From assembly GCA_964035015.1 (NCBI GenBank), contig OZ036008.1, forward strand, positions 6,332,504 to 6,396,503: a stretch of 64,000 nt of DNA. The letters are read 5' to 3'. Of this stretch, positions 39,139-49,959 are shown piece by piece. The notes beneath the pieces are model-generated. The model did no database searches, was not told where the DNA came from, and saw nothing but the letters and a program-made list of their open reading frames with translations. Positions within the stretch are counted from its first letter, which is position 1, and every line of letters begins with the position of its first letter. Source of the DNA: Corallium rubrum. Its lineage: Eukaryota > Cnidaria > Anthozoa > Scleralcyonacea > Coralliidae. The translations under genes and the position numbers were made by a program.

Positions 39139-39810
39139 CAGTGGCGGATACAGGATTTTTGCAAGAGGGGTGACTAGGTGACTATAAGGTACTCAGTCGT
39201 TTCTTTCACAATATTTAACAAGGGCGCGCGAGGGGGGGGGGGGGGGGGGGCAGGCAATACTTACTACGTGGTGGCAGGGGAGTGCCGAAGGTGCAACAAA
39301 CTTCCAGGGGGCTCCGGGGGCATACTCCCCCAGAAAATTTTGAATTTTAGAGTCTCTGAAAAAGCATTTCCTGCATTTTGAGGGGGGTTTGAAAGAGTTT
39401 TGAAGGATATAAATTACCAAACAAAATACCCAAATATATGAATACACCATAAGGAGGACATGTCGTCATTGTCGTGGACTCATGGGAATATGTTTTATAA
39501 GTTTATGTTCCAAAATTACTATGTATATTCAGATTTCAGATTGAGATTGTATACCATACGTCTATATAATCGTGATTCTTACTTGTTAAAATTGGGGTTT
39601 CAAATTTACAAGATATTAGCGTATCAAGATGTCCAATCTTATTGCAAACGGGAGAGGCCATAGCTACGGCCTGTACCAATAAGCATTGTTATACAATATA
39701 ATTTATGCACGTTTTACACGAGTAGTGTATCGCTGTATAATCCTGTATTGGTTGGGACAGGGAAGGGGGGTGACTAGTCACCCAGTCACCCCCCTCTGTA
39801 TCCGCCCCTG
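39139..39810. mobile_element. MITE, CAGTGGCGGATACAGG family, 5-bp target duplication
   Basis: Ends CAGTGGCGGATACAGG and CTGTATCCGCCCCTG are flanked by TCAGT (39134-39138 and 39811-39815). Sequence matches 30451-31091 along its length. It inserted into a relic minisatellite unit ('aggtcagtggtc'). Confidence 0.9.
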
Positions 39811-40214
39811 TCAGTGGTCTGCATGTGCACTCAGCATGAACAAAAACATTTCGGGAAATTTGATTGACGTTGCGCATGGTATGTTGCAACGCGCAACATT
39901 TTCAAAGCGAAATACGTGCTTAAAATACGTAAGATGATACAGTGTATTTATTTACAGGTGTTGATAAAATAATAAACCACTGTCTACTTTGAGTTTCACT
40001 TCTTCTGATTGAAAGAGGAAGCGGATGATTTCATGAGTACCAGGAACTAGCTAGCATAAATCACACTACTCGGGAAAATTGCTAATTGCTTGTCAGCGCC
40101 AGGGGGAGGGGAGAGGGGCGCAAGGGGGTATTTTGGGCGCCATGCAATTAAGGTGAGGTCAGTACAACCATTAACACAGACCCAGTTCTATTATTGTATT
40201 CTAGAAGCAATAGC

Positions 40215-40395
40215 TTGTATTATACAAGCAACAAATTGCTGCAACATTGTTGCGTTGCAAGTTGAATAGCATTGTTGCAATTACCGTACCTTGAATCAGC
40301 ATGTTGCAGCAAGTAACAACTTGCAACAAAATCAGTGTTGCGTATTAAAACAATGTTTAAGGTGGGTGGTAATCAGGGTGGTAATCAGTTAACTC
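40215..40395. mobile_element. Foldback MITE related to 35500-35700
   Basis: 'gcaacattgttgcgttgcaa' and 'tgttgcagcaagtaacaac' match the 35500-35700 family in inverse order, including 'caatgtttaaggtgg'. No gene. Confidence 0.6.
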
Positions 40396-40439
40396 GTTCG
40401 ATATAAACATTAAAATGTTAAAATGTTACCACATTTTAA

Positions 40440-40968
40440 AGTGCCCTTAACCCCAAATATTTTTTTAAAAAAAAATTAAATTACTGTGGTTTGTTGAGTA
40501 CCTCAGTCAAAAATTTTTTTGATTTGGATGAATTCTCGATTTTCTATGCCCTGTTGAATGTCGAAAATCGCCGCCATTTTGGTTCACGGCCGAGTTGCAA
40601 GCAAAGTTTGAAAAGACATGGAACTATGTTTCCTTACACGGACAAATCAACTAATTAACACGAAAAGATAAAAGGTAAGCATTTATTTCAAATTTTACGG
40701 CTTTAACAGTCACTTCATTATAATAACCGTTGAAAATATTAGTAAACTAGTAAACATTTTTGAGCTTGGTCATAAATGTGCTAGTTCCATGCCTTTTGAA
40801 ACTTTGCTTGCAACTCGGCTGTGAACCAAAATGGCGGCGATTTTCGACATTTCAACAGGGCACAGAAAATCGGGAATTCGTCCAAATCAAAAAATTTTTG
40901 GACTGAGGTACTCAACAAATCACAGTAATTTGATTTTTTTTTAAAAAATATTTGGGGTTAGGGGCACT
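40440..40968. mobile_element. TTAA-type MITE with long inverted arms
   Basis: 'agtgcccttaaccccaaat' and 'atttggggttaggggcact' form the ends, next to TTAA at the left and a decayed TTAC at the right. Arms exceed 150 bp and include 'aatcgccgccattttggttc' and its inverse. Confidence 0.78.
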
Positions 40969-41666
40969 TTACATCGAGTTCACTGGTGATAAGCACCCAA
41001 AATTTTTGACCAGGATATATTACCTCACTTTACGGCTTTACCTCACCTTATACCCTCACCAGGACAATATAACATATTCTTCTTTCTTCAAGTTTGGAAC
41101 AGGGTACCAGTTTTTTTCCATTTTGTTTGAAACAGGGCCACAAAAAAATCCCTAATAGAGGGTGCCAAAGGGTGAAATGAACTGAAATTTGTCCATATTT
41201 AGCAATGGTGAACTGGGAATATTTAAAAAAGTGCCAGTGGGAATGAGAAAAATTTTAATGAGAGAACATATTATAATGTGATAACAGTGACCCAACCGCA
41301 CACTAGGTTTACAGTTGTTGTACTTGACTACTTGTTATATATATAAACTTGGAAAATGTTGCCGTATTTTAACTTATAGTTCCGTAAATCATTAAAATAA
41401 ACTTACTTTTGAAGTTCATCTCTCATGTTGTCTGGGTCACCCATTGGGGTCACCTGATTGGGATTTTAGGACACCCCCCCCCCCCGGTTGGGTTTTCAAC
41501 GACTCGCTTGAACTCGCTATAAGGCTGGAAATCGAGCCTACTTCGACCTTCGATTAATTCCATTACCATTGTTTTCACTTCACCAATAAATTAATGTGCG
41601 TGTTTAGACACATCTTTATTATGACTGATGATTTCTGAAAACCTATTGCACTGTTTAAAGCCAGAA

Positions 41667-41959
41667 ATGGAGTTAGTGAATGGCCCAGAGAAAGAATTGA
41701 GAAGGATTGCGGAGGCCAGCTCTGGTGAAAGATCCCAAAGGCCGTCAATTCCTAATAATGTTCACGGTAAAAAGCAATTGAGTTCTTTATACGATTTATA
41801 ATTGAATACGAAGTAAATACAGACATATATTTATTCGTTTGTCGTAGGTACCCTATTATTCTGAATTGAAGCTTGTATTTCTAAAGGGGATTTATTCACT
41901 TTTCATTTTGCGTTTGTTTTTTAGAAGCAAGTCAAATGCACGAACAATATGTTTATCAG
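41667..41959 (+). CDS. Unidentified gene, first two coding exons
   Basis: ATG 41667 in good context (GAAATGG) opens an exon ending at 41766 (CACG|GTAAAA). A second exon, 41925-41959, follows a TTTTTTAG acceptor and ends CAG|GTGAAG. The phases match, giving 45 residues: 'MELVNGPEKELRRIAEASS', then 'RPSIPNNVHEASQMHEQYV'. The composition is hydrophilic and coding-like. No domain is recognised. Later exons are not placed. One option is 'tatattttgtag' at 42838, which would add ten residues and a stop; another is that the gene continues beyond the 48-59 kb transposon. Confidence 0.4.
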
Positions 41960-42311
41960 GTGAAGTTACGTAACATACAATATTCGTCAGTTTGACCTTA
42001 TATAAGTAATTAACTAGAAATTCCTGGCAGAAAGTTACAATTATTGATTAACTCTTTCTTGTCCGAATTGGTCTTTAGTATTTTATTCTGGCTAACGCCA
42101 GACGATTTTATTCACCTTTGGGGAAGCCCCCGGACAGGAATGAGTTAAAGTGAAGTGCTGAAGTGACATGAGGTTAAGAATCACTTTCGGCTTACCTGTA
42201 ATGATATACAGACAAAATATAAGTCTGCCAAGAGCGGCCTTTTATTGTTTCACTGTGTCTGTGTCTATTTAGATGAGTTTACTAGACAGTAATGGGTTTT
42301 TTAACCCTGTG

Positions 42312-42660
42312 TACACATGTAAAAATCTCACAGCTTGTCAACAGGATGTGTTCGCAACAGGCTTGTAAGCAAGGCTGTTAACAGGTTGTAACAGTGCTGT
42401 TCATTCAAGAAGCTGCTACAACCTTGTTAGCATCAACCTGTTAACAACTTGTTAAGTGCAGAGCGGTTACAGGTTGTTGGAACAACTTGTCATCAGTCTG
42501 TTGGAGTCATCAGCCTTGTTACAAGTTGTCAACAACCTGTTACAGACATGTTAACAGCCTGGGACAGCCAGTGCGAACACATCACGGTGACAGCCTGTTG
42601 AACAGCCTTGTAACAACTTGCTTGTAGGTCTGTAACAGCTTGCGCATTTTTACATGTGTA
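42312..42660. mobile_element. MITE with TACACATGTAAAAAT ends and CTGTTAACA-type internal repeats
   Basis: 'tacacatgtaaaaatctc' at the left is inverted at the right as 'gcgcatttttacatgtgta'. The interior is a run of degenerate 'caacctgttaacaacttgt' motifs on both strands, giving many alternative hairpins. No coding capacity. Confidence 0.75.
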
Positions 42661-42954
42661 TTGTGTAGTCCACTGGCCACTTTAAGAATTTGATTCTGGC
42701 TTAGGCCAGACGATTTTATTCAGCATATGGGAAGGTCTTGGGCTATGAAGCTGATTATTAACTTCACCAGTCATGTCACAAAATTCTAAAATGTTTATTA
42801 TTAAACCTATAAAGCTGGTGGTTTTATATATTTTGTAGATCGTTATTACGATATTTCCAGAAAAATTTTAAGTTGATACAACCATTCCTTGAGTTAGAGA
42901 GTTTTGAATTATATTATTGCTGATGTCAGCATAATTTTCAAATGTTCAATGCTT

Positions 42955-43700
42955 GGTTGACACAATGCTGGTACATTTTGAAAACGGAACAAAATCATGC
43001 CGGTATGCAAATACAGTGGAACTTGAGTTTTACGACCACCCCTGTTGCCAGGTAAAAGTGGTCGTAAATGACAGGAGGTCGTACATGGCAAGTGCGACTA
43101 TGACATCATGGCAGCCATATTGGAAAACGTTGTTTATATAATTATCGTTACGGACACTAAATTCTGTACTCGCTAAATGCCTAAAAGTTCGCTTTGTTAT
43201 AATTTAAAACCAATAAAATATTTGATAATAAAGAAAGAATCATTCAAGTATACGCCTTCAACTTTCATCATATTACACTCATTTCTTGTTTATATTGTTA
43301 ACTACAGTATGAGTAATGATACTTTCACTAGCAACACTTCTGGTTTTCTGTTTTCGCATGTGGTCGCATTCGCGTTTGTTTACTACGGAAAAATGGGATT
43401 TCTTTAACGTATTTCGGCAGTTTTACGTTGAGATGGTCACTCATAACAGGTAAATATCTTGTTTGGGACACTAAAATGTGGTCGTTGGTTGTGTTAGGCA
43501 GGTGGTCGCTCATTGGAGGTACGTTTCTATTACAAATCGTCCGTGCCAGAAAAAGTGGTCGTAAACAGCAGGTGGTCGTAAAACGGGGTACCTGTAATTA
43601 TAACATTTCGTGTTATTTTTGTGCCAGTATCGTGTAAATGCAAGGCCTAAACGGCATGATTTTGTTCTGTTTTCAAATTGTACCGGCATCGTGTGAATGG
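42955..43700. mobile_element. Foldback element with 'ttttgaaaacggaacaaaat' ends
   Basis: Ends match the 21705-22205 element ('tcatgccggta' and 'caaattgtaccggcatcgtg'). Most of its interior is the TA-flanked insertion 43014-43594. Confidence 0.7.
43014..43594. mobile_element. Tc1/mariner (pogo-like) MITE nested in a foldback element
   Basis: The left end CAGTGGAACTTGAGTTTTAC and right end 'cgtaaaacggggtacctg' are diverged inverses flanked by TA. Subterminal 'gtggtcgtaaa' repeats occur on both sides. No transposase. Confidence 0.72.
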
Positions 43701-44000
43701 GATCTTAGAAGAGATGTCTAATTATATCTGATGACAACAATCTAAAGATTCTGGTTGAAACTACACTTTACATGCCCATTCATTTTTTGACCACCATATT
43801 TGTGTACCTCATAGATGCCAATTAGGTACATAAACATGGTGGCCAAAAAACCCCCCGTAGATCCAGCCCTGCTGATGAGAACTCGGTACTGATAGTCAGG
43901 ATCTTGGGAAGGCAGGATAAATATTTCTCCATATAAACACTACTCCTTACATTAGCAGTATATAACTTGGTGCATTGGGATGAATTTTCTATATGTTTTT

Positions 44001-44623
44001 CAGTCCTTTTCGTTTGACGCGTGCGGTCGCACGCACACATGTTGGCACACACGTGAACCCAATTTTGCATGCTGTTTATCGCACACATGTTGTCAGAAAA
44101 GCCATGTTGAATTGTTCATTCACATTGCAGTTGTGAAAATGTGTGAAAGTTTCAGTAATATATCACATCTCACAATGTAACGTAAGGTCTCACAACGTAA
44201 CGTAAGGTCTCGCAATGTAACAGGTGTCACACACATTATAACGTAAGGTCTCACAACATAACACAAGGTCTCACAGCGTAACACAAGATCTCACAGCGTA
44301 ATGCAGGATCTCACAACGAAGGTCTTTGTAATGTAATGTATATCGTCTTTAAGCATAGGTGACTGTAACTGAGTGAGTTTTCACAGTGGAGTATGTTTTA
44401 CATTTTACAACTTAACTAATGCGTTAAAGCGAAAGATAACATCTTACAATAAATATCAAGCAACGCGCAGCTTTCTTTTTCAGATGTGTAGGAAATATAA
44501 AAGTTAGGTTCATATTTCTGTGCCATAATTGATAATTTTAAATGCACGTGCGATTTGCACACGCAAAATTATTTACGTGTGTGAATTATCGCACACGTGT
44601 AATTTTGCTCCCAAAAAGGACTG
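44001..44623. mobile_element. MITE with CAGTCCTTTT ends
   Basis: CAGTCCTTTT and AAAAGGACTG are the termini, with GTTTTT on both sides (43995-44000 and 44624-44629). Subterminal 'gcacacacgtg' palindromes flank a tandem array at about 44160-44330 of roughly 20-bp 'gtaacgtaaggtctcaca' units. Confidence 0.78.
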
Positions 44624-44629
44624 GTTTTT

Positions 44630-45415
44630 ACTTTTAGATCTGACTTTTGTATTTTTGGTTGCAGTATTAAGCTGAATTCAAAACCTTGATCTTCAAGGCC
44701 CTGTAGTGTATAATTATGAGCTCTGTGGCAATTAAATTGACATTCCTTTCCCTTCCCCTCTTTCTACGACTGAGGTCAGAAATAGTGTATTAATTTTCAA
44801 ACTTTTCTCTGGTCAGGGATTTGAGGTCACTGCAAAAAAAGCCTTACCCAAAAATGTCCAAAGTTTTTCCAATCCTGCAATTTTGCACATTCATGATTGA
44901 TAATTTAGAAATACATGTAGAAAATGGCTGCAAGCCTGTGTTTACATAGTGTGCTGAAAACATGAAAGTGGGTTGGAAGAATTTGATTTCAATGTAAACC
45001 TGAGCTATAGGCGAGTGTTTACATAATTAAGATGTACTTTCAAATTCTCTCAACCTCACTCAAGAAGTGTTAATTTGCATTAGGGTATATAAATACTGTC
45101 CATTTTCTATTTCTTTTTTGAAATAAGACTAAAAAATGCGCTGAGTGTGACATCACATTTGTGCTTACATAGCCTGATATAAACATGGTATTTAACTGAC
45201 CAATCACAGCATGCGTAGATGCAAAGTAATAATGGCTATTACCATATTTATTTCAGTAGATGCCCTGGGCATTTATTGAAAAATTGAACTATAAAGGGGG
45301 GTGTTTATTAGAGAGAGAGAGGCACTTATTTCAAAATTTGATATTTCATTTATTAAAAAAAAACACACAAGTGTTCACAAAATTTCATGATTTTTTGAAT
45401 GAATAATGTATATGT
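44630..45415. other. No gene recognised
   Basis: AT-rich unique sequence. No open frame with recognisable content, no RNA gene and no element termini were found. Confidence 0.5.
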
Positions 45416-45418
45416 CAG

Positions 45419-46523
45419 GAATATTAAAGCCCAGCATATAATTTTAAAAAGCCCCATATTGAAAGAGACATGAGTTATTTCAAATTTTTTATTAAAACTA
45501 ACGTTTCGTTGCTAATCCTGCAACATCTTCAGAGTGAATAATTATTTACAAGGTTATCTCGACTTATATGCTAATATATTTACAATAACAGGAAATGAGT
45601 AACTGAGAGAGGGGTGGAAATGACAGTTAATAAATTACAGTGTGAAGTAACAGGTATGATAGAATGTTTTCAGTTATGTGTCAAGACAAGTATTTTATTT
45701 ACACTTATTTACACATTAAGTATTTTATTTACACTTCCGTTCACCGGTCAACACTCCCTTCAAATTCGCCAACAAATCGTTAAGCTCTTTGCTTCTGCTT
45801 TTCCACAAATTCAACTTCGTGTTGTTTTTAAACCTATTAGACGCCTTTCAAGTTTTTTCCGTTTTAAAGATCAAATTCCTTTTGCTTTAAGATCACGCGT
45901 AGTTTATAAATTTAAGTGTCATGACTGTGAGTCATTGTATGTTGGTGAAACCATTCGCCATTTACACACGCGTGCTTCTGAACACATGGGAGTTTCGGCT
46001 TACACGGGAAAGCCTCTTTCTTTGAGTTCCTGGTCTGGAGTTTTAGCACACCACAAAAAAACCGGCCACCCTGTTTCTTTAACAGATTTTTCTATTCTAA
46101 GCTCTTCTTCTTCCAATTTTGAACTCCTTCTTAGAGAAAGTCTGCTTATTAATAAGTTAAATCCTTCACTCAACGCCAAAATCAGTTCTCTTCCTTTAAA
46201 CTTATTTTGATTTATACACACGTTTTTCTTTATAATTTTCTATACTTGTCTTGACACATAACTGAAAACATTCTATCATACCTGTTACTTCACACTGTAA
46301 TTTATTAACTGTCATTTCCACCCCTCTCTCAGTTACTCATTTCCTGTTATTGTAAATATATTAGCATATAAGTCGAGATAACCTTGTAAATAATTATTCA
46401 CTCTGAAGATGTTGCAGGATTAGCAACGAAACGTTAGTTTTAATAAAAAATTTGAAATAACTCATGTCTCTTTCAATATGGGGCTTTTTAAAATTATATG
46501 CTGGGCTTTAATATTCCTGACAA
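45419..46523 (+). mobile_element. 5'-truncated Penelope-like element with about 275-bp inverted arms
   Basis: Arms 45419-45690 and 46244-46523 are nearly exact inverses, starting 'aggaatattaaagcccagc'. Each has CTGAAGA, a GTTGC/GCAAC stem and GAAACG (minus strand 45498-45532; plus strand 46403-46437), the layout of hammerheads in Penelope-like terminal repeats. Only the C-terminal endonuclease part of the coding region lies between; the reverse transcriptase is missing. Confidence 0.82.
45735..46210 (+). CDS. Penelope-like GIY-YIG endonuclease domain (partial polyprotein)
   Basis: The family-like part of a 198-codon frame (45614-46210) starts near 'LPFTGQHSLQIRQQI', the usual segment after the reverse transcriptase. 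It continues to a GIY-YIG domain: 'VYKFKCHDCESLYVGET' with the Cys-xx-Cys pair seen in Penelope enzymes, then 'HLHTRASEH' and a catalytic-type Glu in 'LLLRESLLINKLNPSLN'. These enzymes nick DNA for priming. The frame is intact but lacks the reverse transcriptase, and its first 40 codons look like inverted-arm sequence read through, so this is a fragment rather than a functional gene. Confidence 0.85.
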
Positions 46524-46827
46524 GATTACGCTTTCCGCCTGGTTCGTCTATTGCTACGATAATAATGTATATGAATGTAAATTTGCGAAGTACTCTGTAT
46601 GCAGTATATAGCCTTAGGCCAAAATGTGCATCTTGCTATTAAGTGGTTTAGTTTTAGGGGGAGGGGGTTATTGGAGGGGGTGTTTATTAAATATTTTATT
46701 AGTAGCGGGGGTGCCTATTGGTGAGGGGTGTTTTTTGATAGTGGGCATCTATTGGAAAAATATGGTATTAATTCTCAGTTTTTTGCTGTACAAGCTGTGT
46801 TAGTTAGTAATACTCAGAAAAACTCTG

Positions 46828-46900
46828 AGTTCTAAGCGGCACTCGAACCCACAACCTTCTGAATGCTAGCCAGACGCTCTAACCATTCAGCCACTAGAAC
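46828..46900 (-). tRNA. tRNA-Ala(AGC)-like sequence in a palindromic repeat
   Basis: On the minus strand: acceptor GTTCTAG/TTAGAAC, D arm around GGCTGAATGGTTAGAGC, anticodon loop CTAGCAT (AGC), T arm around GTGGGTTCGAGTGCC, with one broken T-stem pair. No G3:U70 pair. Confidence 0.5.
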
Positions 46901-47190
46901 TCAGATAGCGGAGCAAGGCTAATTAAGGTAATTATACCTTAGACTGTGCCCAGTCCTCCAGGAACGAGTCTTAACTGCTCAGTTACAAGTACTTGTTGGT
47001 CTACAAGTCGCGTTGTAACAGTAAGTTTCCAGTTAAACACTGTTAGTTAGTTTCAGAAATTGCAGCTTGATGTTAGTAATAATTGTCGGTTGTTTGCTGT
47101 ACAAGCTGTGTTAGTTGGTAATACTCAGTGGAGGACTGGGCACAGTCTAAGGTATAAGTACCTTAATTAACCTTGCTCTGCTATATCTGA

Positions 47191-47265
47191 GTTCTAGTGG
47201 CTCAATGGTTAGAGTGTCTGGCTAGCATTCAGAAGGTTGTGGGTTCAAGTCCCACTTAGAACTCA
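47191..47265 (+). tRNA. tRNA-Ala(AGC)-like sequence with complete cloverleaf
   Basis: This is the best-folding copy. The acceptor stem is GTTCTAG/TTAGAAC (one G-T pair), the D stem GCTC/GAGT, the anticodon stem TCTGG/TCAGA with loop CTAGCAT, a 5-nt variable loop, and the T stem GTGGG/CCCAC with TTCAAGT. Box A and box B match pol III consensus well. G3:U70 is absent (position 3 is T:A), so identity as tRNA-Ala is doubtful and a SINE-like role is more likely. Confidence 0.55.
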
Positions 47266-47510
47266 GAGTTTTTCTGAATATTACTAACACAGCTTGTACA
47301 GCAAACAACTGAAAATTATTACTAACATCAAGCTGCAATTTCTGAAACTAACTAACAGTGTTTAACTGGAAACTTACTGTTACAATGCGACTTGTAGACC
47401 AACAAGTGATCACAAGTACTTGTAACCGAGCGGTTAAGACTCGTTCCTGGAGGACTGGACATAGTTTAAGGTATAAATACCTTAATTAACCTTGCTCTGC
47501 TACACACCTA

Positions 47511-47890
47511 AAAACGCCACAGGTCTGTTACAGCCTGTTGCAGCTTCAGGCCTGATACAGGTATGATATCATAGCTGTTACAGGCTGTAGACGTCCACAG
47601 ACTGTTCAGAACTGGCAGCATGATCAGCATCAGACTGCAACAGACTGTTGGTCTGTCAGTGCTGTATCAGTCTGATATAAAAGAATGATACAGGTATGTT
47701 GACAACAGATCTGTAGCCGTCTGTAAGAACAGGCTGTAACAGCTATGATGGGGCAACAGCGCTGATGGAAGCTGTTGGTATCAGATAAATCAGGACTGAC
47801 GATATCAGCATTGTAACAGCCATGTTGAACAGGTTGTGTCAGAGCTGTTGGAAACTGCATGGATTTTCCCGCGGTAACAGCGTGTCGCGA
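47511..47890. repeat. Degenerate 'ctgttacagcctgtt' repeat block
   Basis: Many short 'gtaacag', 'ctgtt' and 'tgatacaggtatgat' motifs on both strands resemble the interior of the MITE 42312-42660. Clear termini are not seen. The minus-strand frame 47630-47893 is a by-product. Confidence 0.5.
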
Positions 47891-48149
47891 CACGAATTTT
47901 TTTCGTGATCTTCGTCAGCAAAAAGACTGAAGAGAGCTTGCTGAGCGCTTTGTAAAATAACATAAAAAACTTTGGATGTTTATTTCAAACTTTGACGTCT
48001 TTCTGCGAATGTATTTGTGGCGGAATTACGTGCAACAAGTGTGTGAGTTTTGTACAGACTCAGCCAAGAATGTCTTGATGAAAATGAAAAGTGAAAAATC
48101 ATCACTCACTATTCTCGTTGGACAGGACTCTGGAGACTAGAGATATTAT

Positions 48150-48385
48150 GGAATGCCATACTGGACAAAAGTGATCGAGAAAATTTTTTTACGATCGAGA
48201 ATTTTTATTTACGGTTGAGAATATTTTTTTAAAGTCGAGAATATTTTTTTTACGGTCGAGAATTTTTTTTACGGTCGAGAATAGTTTTTTACGGTCGAGA
48301 ATATTTTTTTACGGTCGAGAATATTTTTTACGGTTGAGAATATTTTTTTACGGTAGAGAATGTTTTTACGGTCGAGAATTATGGC
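48150..48385 (+). repeat. Left terminal inverted repeat and subterminal array of the transposon
   Basis: After the terminal 35 bp, about nine units of 'gagaatattttttta' plus 'cggtc' follow at 19-22 bp spacing. These are likely transposase binding sites. The array ends about 70 bp before the transposase ATG, so it may overlap the promoter. Confidence 0.85.
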
Positions 48386-48453
48386 GGGAGAATTTCACAA
48401 ATAATATCACGTAAGTATAAATAAATATTGAAGAATATTGAAACAAAACAAAG

Positions 48454-49959
48454 ATGGCGTTACTGGTTTACTTTGCTATTTTGCTGATTTTTAACGCTTC
48501 AAACGTGGGGAATGCCAACGACCAAGATTTGGAGGATTTTCTGTTGTCCTTAGAAGAATGTCTTGAACGGATTGAAAGCAATGAATTTCCAGGAAATATC
48601 AGATTTTTGGAGTATTTACACGATCGTCTCGAAGGACACATTCAAATTATAGTTGCCATCTCTTTGGTTCTAGGCAATTTTCACATGGAGATAACCCTTT
48701 TGATACAAAACTTTCTTCATACATTGAGGGAGAAACTACATAATATAAGAAATCAGATTGCTAATTGTAATGATGAAAATACAGTGCTCCGTAACGTGCC
48801 CTCTCAAGCCATTAGCTCTGGGGGCAGACGAAGATACATTATCACAGCTGAACAAATTGAAGTACTCAGAAGCACTGGTATGCAATGGACAGCCATTGCT
48901 AAATGTTTAGGCATTAGTGCTAAGACCCTTTACAGAAGAAGAATAGAATATGGCATAGCCGATCCTTACAGTGATATTACTGACGAGGAACTTGAATGGA
49001 ACATAAGAGATATTTTACGCTTGACGCCGTTCTCTGGAGAAACGTACATACGCGGAGCCTTGCGCGCTCGGGGTATTTATATCCAGAGGTGGAAAATCAG
49101 GAATGCGTTACAAAGAATCGATCCTATAAACCGTGCCATAAGACGAAGATATGCTATTCAAAGGCGCCTCTATAATGTTACAAAACCAAACCAACTTTGG
49201 CATATCGACTCCAACCATAAACTGATCCACTGGAGATTTGTTTTGCATGGCTGTATCGATGGATATAGTAGAGCTATTATCTATTTAAAATGTTTCACCA
49301 ACAATCTTGCAAGTACAGTTTTGCAATGCTTTGTAAATGGCACACAGGCATTTGGACTTCCCTTCCGTGTAAGAGGAGATAGAGGTGTGGAAAATGTTGA
49401 TGTTGCTCGACTTATGATTGAGAATAGAGGATTAAACAGAGGGAGCTTTATAGCGGGGCGTAGTGTTCACAACCAACGAATTGAGCGTCTTTGGGCAGAA
49501 GTTAACAGGCTTTGCTCTGCTCATTATAAAGACCTCTTCCAATTCATGGAAGATGATGGTATTCTAGACTCCAACGATGAACTTGACTTGTATGCTCTTC
49601 ATTATGTTTATCTGCCTGCTATACAGGCATCTTTGAATGAGTTTATCGCCCAGTGGAATCATCATGGACTGCGTACCATGCATAGCACATCACCCCTTGC
49701 ACTCTGGTACTCCGAGGTTATTCAAACTGGTGTGAATGATATTGACGTTGGTGACATTTCTTTATATGGCATTGATCCTGATGGTCCAGTAATTAATATT
49801 GAAACCGATATGGTTATTGTGCCTGAAAATACCATTCAGCTCACTGAAAATCAAGCACGTGATATAAACCATCTCGTTCCAGATCCTCTAGCTGAAGATG
49901 GCAATCACAGAATATGGCATTACCTTGCCATCTGTAATTATTTAAGAACACAATTTTAA
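48454..49959 (+). CDS. DDE integrase-type transposase
   Basis: A 501-residue intact frame. Residues about 125-165 form a helix-turn-helix ('[19 protein letters not shown]'). The rve-type catalytic core follows: Asp252 in '[15 protein letters not shown]', Asp309 in '[13 protein letters not shown]' and Glu344 in '[14 protein letters not shown]', a DDE triad with 34 residues between the second and third members. '[15 protein letters not shown]' is the conserved strand after the first Asp. Such enzymes cut and join transposon ends. The N-terminal 20 residues are hydrophobic, odd for a nuclear enzyme; a later start is possible but no better ATG precedes the conserved part. The gene starts right after the left subterminal array and is intronless. 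Confidence 0.9.
   Translation: MALLVYFAILLIFNASNVGNANDQDLEDFLLSLEECLERIESNEFPGNIRFLEYLHDRLEGHIQIIVAISLVLGNFHMEITLLIQNFLHTLREKLHNIRNQIANCNDENTVLRNVPSQAISSGGRRRYIITAEQIEVLRSTGMQWTAIAKCLGISAKTLYRRRIEYGIADPYSDITDEELEWNIRDILRLTPFSGETYIRGALRARGIYIQRWKIRNALQRIDPINRAIRRRYAIQRRLYNVTKPNQLWHIDSNHKLIHWRFVLHGCIDGYSRAIIYLKCFTNNLASTVLQCFVNGTQAFGLPFRVRGDRGVENVDVARLMIENRGLNRGSFIAGRSVHNQRIERLWAEVNRLCSAHYKDLFQFMEDDGILDSNDELDLYALHYVYLPAIQASLNEFIAQWNHHGLRTMHSTSPLALWYSEVIQTGVNDIDVGDISLYGIDPDGPVINIETDMVIVPENTIQLTENQARDINHLVPDPLAEDGNHRIWHYLAICNYLRTQF

Larger units (their letters stand above)
46770..47510. mobile_element. Palindrome of two tRNA-bearing arms, about 340 bp each
   Basis: The arms 46781-47120 and 47130-47510 are inverse copies. 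Each holds a tRNA-Ala-like unit, the segment 'ggactgggcacagtctaagg', and a tRNA-Leu/Ser-like head 'gtaaccgagcggttaagac'. Order and orientation differ slightly between the arms, suggesting more than one rearrangement. Related to 35875-36650. Confidence 0.7.
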
